Shown: piece after piece, positions 6,884 through 9,205 of the stretch | How the letters are laid out: the number at the start of each line of letters is the position of its first letter | Numbering within the stretch: the stretch's first letter is position 1 | DNA from: JBILVQ01 sp044370375 | Lineage (GTDB): Bacteria; Bacteroidota; Bacteroidia; UBA4408 | Length of the DNA stretch: 9,205 bases | NCBI GenBank assembly: GCA_044370375.1 | Contig: JBILVQ010000124.1 | Span: 1-9,205, forward strand | Direction: 5' to 3' | Translations under genes and position numbers: made by a program | Notes under the pieces: generated by a model | What the model was told of the DNA's origin: nothing | Databases searched by the model: none | The model's input: the letters and a program-made list of their open reading frames with translations, nothing else

Positions 6884-7491
6884 AGAAAATTCTTGTCATG
6901 ATGTTGATGGCTATCAGCATCCAGTACCCAGCGCATTCACAAACCTTTGCTGAACTACAGAAGGCTTTTGCTGCCAGCATTATTGCTGAGGCAAAAGGAA
7001 ATTACACCGAAGCTGTCAATCAAATCACTCCCGTTTATAGTGATAAAAATTATGAATGTAACTTACGTTTGGGTTGGCTGTATTATTTATTGCAGAACTA
7101 TACCAAATCTGAAAGTTTTTATAAAGTAGCTGTTGCGCTTAAGCCCTATTCGGTGGAAGCAAAATTGGGTTACATCAAACCACTTTCTGTTCTTGAAAGT
7201 TGGGACATTGTACTAAAACAATATGAAGAAATTCTGAAAATAGATCCACAAAATTATTCGGCCAATTATTGGGCAGGAATAATTCATTACAACAGGAAAA
7301 AATATGATGCCGCTGCAAAGTATTTCGAAAAAATTGTGAATCTTTTTCCCTTTGATTATGATGCTAACCACATGCTAGGTTGGACCTACCTATTTCAGGG
7401 CAAAAAAGCTGAAGCAAAGGTACTCTTTCAACAGGCATTGCTCATCCGCACATCAGATGCATCTGCATTAGACGGACTATCAAAAACCTAA
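6871..7491 (+). CDS. Secreted tetratricopeptide-repeat (TPR) protein
   Basis: From ATG 6871 the protein has 206 residues. It starts with a signal peptide (METLKK, hydrophobic ILVMMLMAISI, probable cut after AHSQ at 20-23). No lipobox cysteine is present, so it is predicted to be periplasmic. It then carries TPR-like helical pairs: about 33-66, 67-100 (NLRLGWLYYLLQNYTKSESF), 101-136 and 137-204 (ANYWAGIIHYNRKKYDAAAK, then ANHMLGWTYLFQGKKAEAK). The reading frame is open from 6796, but translation from there would lie within the previous gene and lack a signal peptide, so 6871 is chosen. The start overlaps the barrel gene by 13 bases. TPR domains mediate protein binding, and the resemblance to the TPR part of the preceding barrel protein suggests a periplasmic adaptor for it. 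The specific role is unknown. Confidence 0.78.
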   Translation: METLKKILVMMLMAISIQYPAHSQTFAELQKAFAASIIAEAKGNYTEAVNQITPVYSDKNYECNLRLGWLYYLLQNYTKSESFYKVAVALKPYSVEAKLGYIKPLSVLESWDIVLKQYEEILKIDPQNYSANYWAGIIHYNRKKYDAAAKYFEKIVNLFPFDYDANHMLGWTYLFQGKKAEAKVLFQQALLIRTSDASALDGLSKT

Positions 7492-7494
7492 ACA

Positions 7495-7845
7495 CTACAA
7501 ATTAATTTCTTTCAAGGGATCCCAAAAAACCTGTTCGAAATTTTGCACCTTGTCATTGACTACCCTTATTCCCTCCTCTTCCAATTGACGTTGCATGGCC
7601 CCGGGATCTGAAAAATGATGTTTGCCGGTCAGTACACCAATGCGATTGACAACACGATGGGCCGGTACCGGTGGTTGCACTCCATGAGAAAAATTCATGG
7701 CCATGCCAACCTGCCGTGATGCTTTTGAACCAATTGCTTTGGCAATGGCACCGTAACTACTCACTCGGCCGCGGGGAATACATCGAACAATTTCATAAAC
7801 CAGAAAAAAAAAATCCGGGCTTTTATTCTCTGTCAATTTACTCAT
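7495..7845 (-). CDS. Alkyltransferase-like (ATL/MGMT-family) DNA-repair protein
   Basis: This 116-residue protein is the DNA-binding domain of the O6-alkylguanine transferase family without the N-terminal domain. It shows IPRGRVSSYGAIAKAIG (23-39, Tyr31 for base flipping), SRQVGMAM (43-50, Arg44 as the finger residue) and PAHRVVN (61-67). In true transferases the last motif is PCHRV; here Ala62 replaces the alkyl-accepting cysteine. It therefore cannot transfer alkyl groups and probably flags O6-alkylguanine damage for nucleotide excision repair, as described for ATL proteins, where Trp or Ala occupies this site. The start ATG overlaps the end of the MurF-Alr gene by 8 bases (ATGAGTAA), so they are likely co-translated. 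A run of ten T on the coding strand (7804-7813) encodes part of DFFFL near the start. Confidence 0.88.
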   Translation of the reverse strand: MSKLTENKSPDFFFLVYEIVRCIPRGRVSSYGAIAKAIGSKASRQVGMAMNFSHGVQPPVPAHRVVNRIGVLTGKHHFSDPGAMQRQLEEEGIRVVNDKVQNFEQVFWDPLKEINL

Positions 7846-9205
7846 GGTAGTAAACTCTTTTTACTCTTGCAGAAACACCGGACAGTACCTCATAAGGAAT
7901 GGTCTGTAGTGAAGAGGCTAGTTCATTGACTGAATTACCGGCACCGAAAACAATTACCTCATCGCCTTCATCCGTATTAATGTTGGTAATATCAAGCATG
8001 GTCATATCCATACAAATATTTCCAACCGTTTTTACCTTGTGACCGTTTACAAGCATGCTACCATTTCCATTGCCAAATTTGCGGGAATAACCATCTGCAT
8101 ATCCTATAGGAACCGTTGCGATCACCGTATCGTTTTCAAGAAAAAACTTTCTTCCGTAACCCACAGAATCACCAGCTTTCACTTTTCTAATTTGTGAAAT
8201 TACCGTTCTGAGTGTTGCCGTTGGTTGCAAAAAAGGTTCATCTTCTTTTACTCCCGAAATGCCGTGCATACCAATTCCCAAGCGAACCATTTCAAACTGC
8301 CCCTCAGGAAAGCGAGAAATCCCACCGGAATTCAAAATATGCCGCAAAAAGGGTTCCTCGAGATATTCCCTCAATTTTTCTGTCATCTTGGTAAACAATC
8401 TGAATTGTTGACGGGTGTATTCGTCCTGTGCAGGATCTTCACTGGCCACAAGATGCGAAAAAACAGAAGTAACCTTTAGTCTACGCTCCTTTAACAGGGC
8501 TCTGATTAAATCCTCCAGTTCACTTTCCTCGAAACCAAGTCGATGCATTCCTGTGTCTAGTTTCAAATGTATTTTTAAAAACCCTGAACTTTGCATGCTC
8601 GCAGTCATGGCCTCTTTCAGATAATGTAAGGTTCTGAAATTATAAACCTCCGGCTCGAGATTATACTCCAACATATTATCAATGTCTCCGGGCGAAGGAT
8701 TCATTACCATGATGGGCAAATGAATCCCTGATGTGCGCAATTCCACGCCTTCATCGGCATAGGCTACCGCCAGATAATCAATGTTCTTTTGTTGTAAAAC
8801 CCTGGCAATCTCTGAACTGCCGGTACCATATCCAAAGGCCTTTACAACAGCCATCATCTTTACTCCTGGATGTAAAATACTTCTGAAATAGGAAACATTT
8901 TGCACCAATGCATCGAGGTTTATTTCCAAGATGGTTTCATGGGCCTTTTGTTGCAGCCGCTGGCTAATTTTTTCAAATCCGTATTGCCGAGAGCCTTTTA
9001 CTAAAATTACCTCATCCTTAAACCACGAGGCTCTGAACTGACTTAAAAAGTCTATCGTTGAATCAAAAACTGCAACGGGCACGTCAAACAAATGTTGGAA
9101 TTGAGAAATTGACTTTCCAATACCATATATTTTTTTTATATCCGATTGTCGCAACAACTTCGCCACCTCATGGTATAAATCTTCCTCTGCCTTTCCTGTT
9201 TCAGA
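7838..9205 (-). CDS. MurF-Alr fusion: UDP-MurNAc-tripeptide:D-Ala-D-Ala ligase / alanine racemase, C-terminal part
   Basis: The frame is open to the right edge, so the gene continues outside; the visible part is 455 residues. The GTG at 9164-9166 is an internal Val codon, preceded in frame by SETGKAEEDLYHE. The first part (about 8941-9205) is the C-terminal domain of MurF, with the ILVKGSRQYGFEKI motif. It runs directly into alanine racemase through HETILEINLDAL. Racemase motifs, numbered from Val 9166 as residue 1, are AVVKAFGYGTG with PLP-lysine 109, GDSVGYGRKF with the catalytic-type tyrosine, VPIGYADGYSR and GNICMDMTMLDIT. The fusion makes D-alanine and attaches D-Ala-D-Ala to the peptidoglycan precursor, and is common in Bacteroidota. 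The PLP motif differs from the usual KANAYGHG, and VRLGIGMHGI has His where Tyr is usual. Transcribed with the ATL gene, converging on the PqqD operon. Confidence 0.92.
   Translation of the reverse strand, partial: SETGKAEEDLYHEVAKLLRQSDIKKIYGIGKSISQFQHLFDVPVAVFDSTIDFLSQFRASWFKDEVILVKGSRQYGFEKISQRLQQKAHETILEINLDALVQNVSYFRSILHPGVKMMAVVKAFGYGTGSSEIARVLQQKNIDYLAVAYADEGVELRTSGIHLPIMVMNPSPGDIDNMLEYNLEPEVYNFRTLHYLKEAMTASMQSSGFLKIHLKLDTGMHRLGFEESELEDLIRALLKERRLKVTSVFSHLVASEDPAQDEYTRQQFRLFTKMTEKLREYLEEPFLRHILNSGGISRFPEGQFEMVRLGIGMHGISGVKEDEPFLQPTATLRTVISQIRKVKAGDSVGYGRKFFLENDTVIATVPIGYADGYSRKFGNGNGSMLVNGHKVKTVGNICMDMTMLDITNINTDEGDEVIVFGAGNSVNELASSLQTIPYEVLSGVSARVKRVYYHE

Larger units (their letters stand above)
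779..7491 (+). other. Predicted six-gene operon: PqqD / ATP-grasp / PLP decarboxylase / UT-M23 / TPR-barrel / TPR
   Basis: Six genes run on the same strand with gaps of 5, 6 and 20 bases, then overlaps of 13 and 13 bases. No gap is large enough for an obvious internal promoter or terminator. The likely promoter is in 690-778. The run ends 3 bases before the stop codon of a convergent gene, with no clear hairpin terminator between. The first three genes are cytoplasmic (binding protein, ligase, decarboxylase) and the last three are membrane-bound or exported, so the operon joins small-molecule or peptide chemistry to the cell envelope. Co-transcription is inferred from spacing. Confidence 0.7.

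Noticed and set aside
8212..8624. Plus-strand ORFs opposite the alanine racemase gene
   Set aside because: They are antisense shadows of a strongly supported gene, with no start signals or family likeness.

Overview
The window looks like chromosome of a Bacteroidota bacterium. The evidence is a MurF-Alr (cell-wall ligase / alanine racemase) fusion typical of that phylum, a YaiO-like TPR plus outer-membrane-barrel protein, moderately AT-rich DNA and weak Shine-Dalgarno sites. No tRNA, rRNA, CRISPR array, insertion sequence or phage gene is visible.

Layout. (1) Bases 2-526 (+) hold the C-terminal half of a cation diffusion facilitator (metal efflux) protein that starts before the window. (2) Bases 527-778 are a non-coding upstream region with two inverted repeats; one is a perfect 17-bp palindrome ending 23 bases before the next start codon. 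(3) Bases 779-7491 (+) hold six closely packed genes that read as one operon: a small PqqD-family protein, an ATP-grasp ligase, a fold-III PLP decarboxylase of the diaminopimelate/BtrK type, a urea-transporter-like membrane domain fused to an M23 metallopeptidase domain, a secreted TPR/outer-membrane beta-barrel protein and a secreted TPR protein. Gaps are 5, 6 and 20 bases, followed by two 13-base overlaps. (4) Bases 7495-9205 (-) hold, convergently, an alkyltransferase-like DNA-repair protein and the C-terminal part of the MurF-Alr fusion; these two overlap by 8 bases.

The six-gene operon is the interesting part. PqqD proteins normally bind the leader of a ribosomally made peptide for a radical SAM enzyme, but no radical SAM gene is visible. 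The partners are instead an ATP-grasp ligase and a decarboxylase, a pairing like BtrJ/BtrK of butirosin biosynthesis, where an amino acid is activated onto a carrier and decarboxylated there. The decarboxylase also carries an extra N-terminal segment of about 30 residues with a Y-x2-P-x-I pattern like the leader motif bound by PqqD-like domains in lasso-peptide systems. My inference is that the PqqD protein may dock onto this built-in leader-like tail and bring ligase, carrier and decarboxylase together. The downstream transporter-peptidase and TPR/barrel genes would link the product to the envelope. Substrate and product cannot be read from the sequence.
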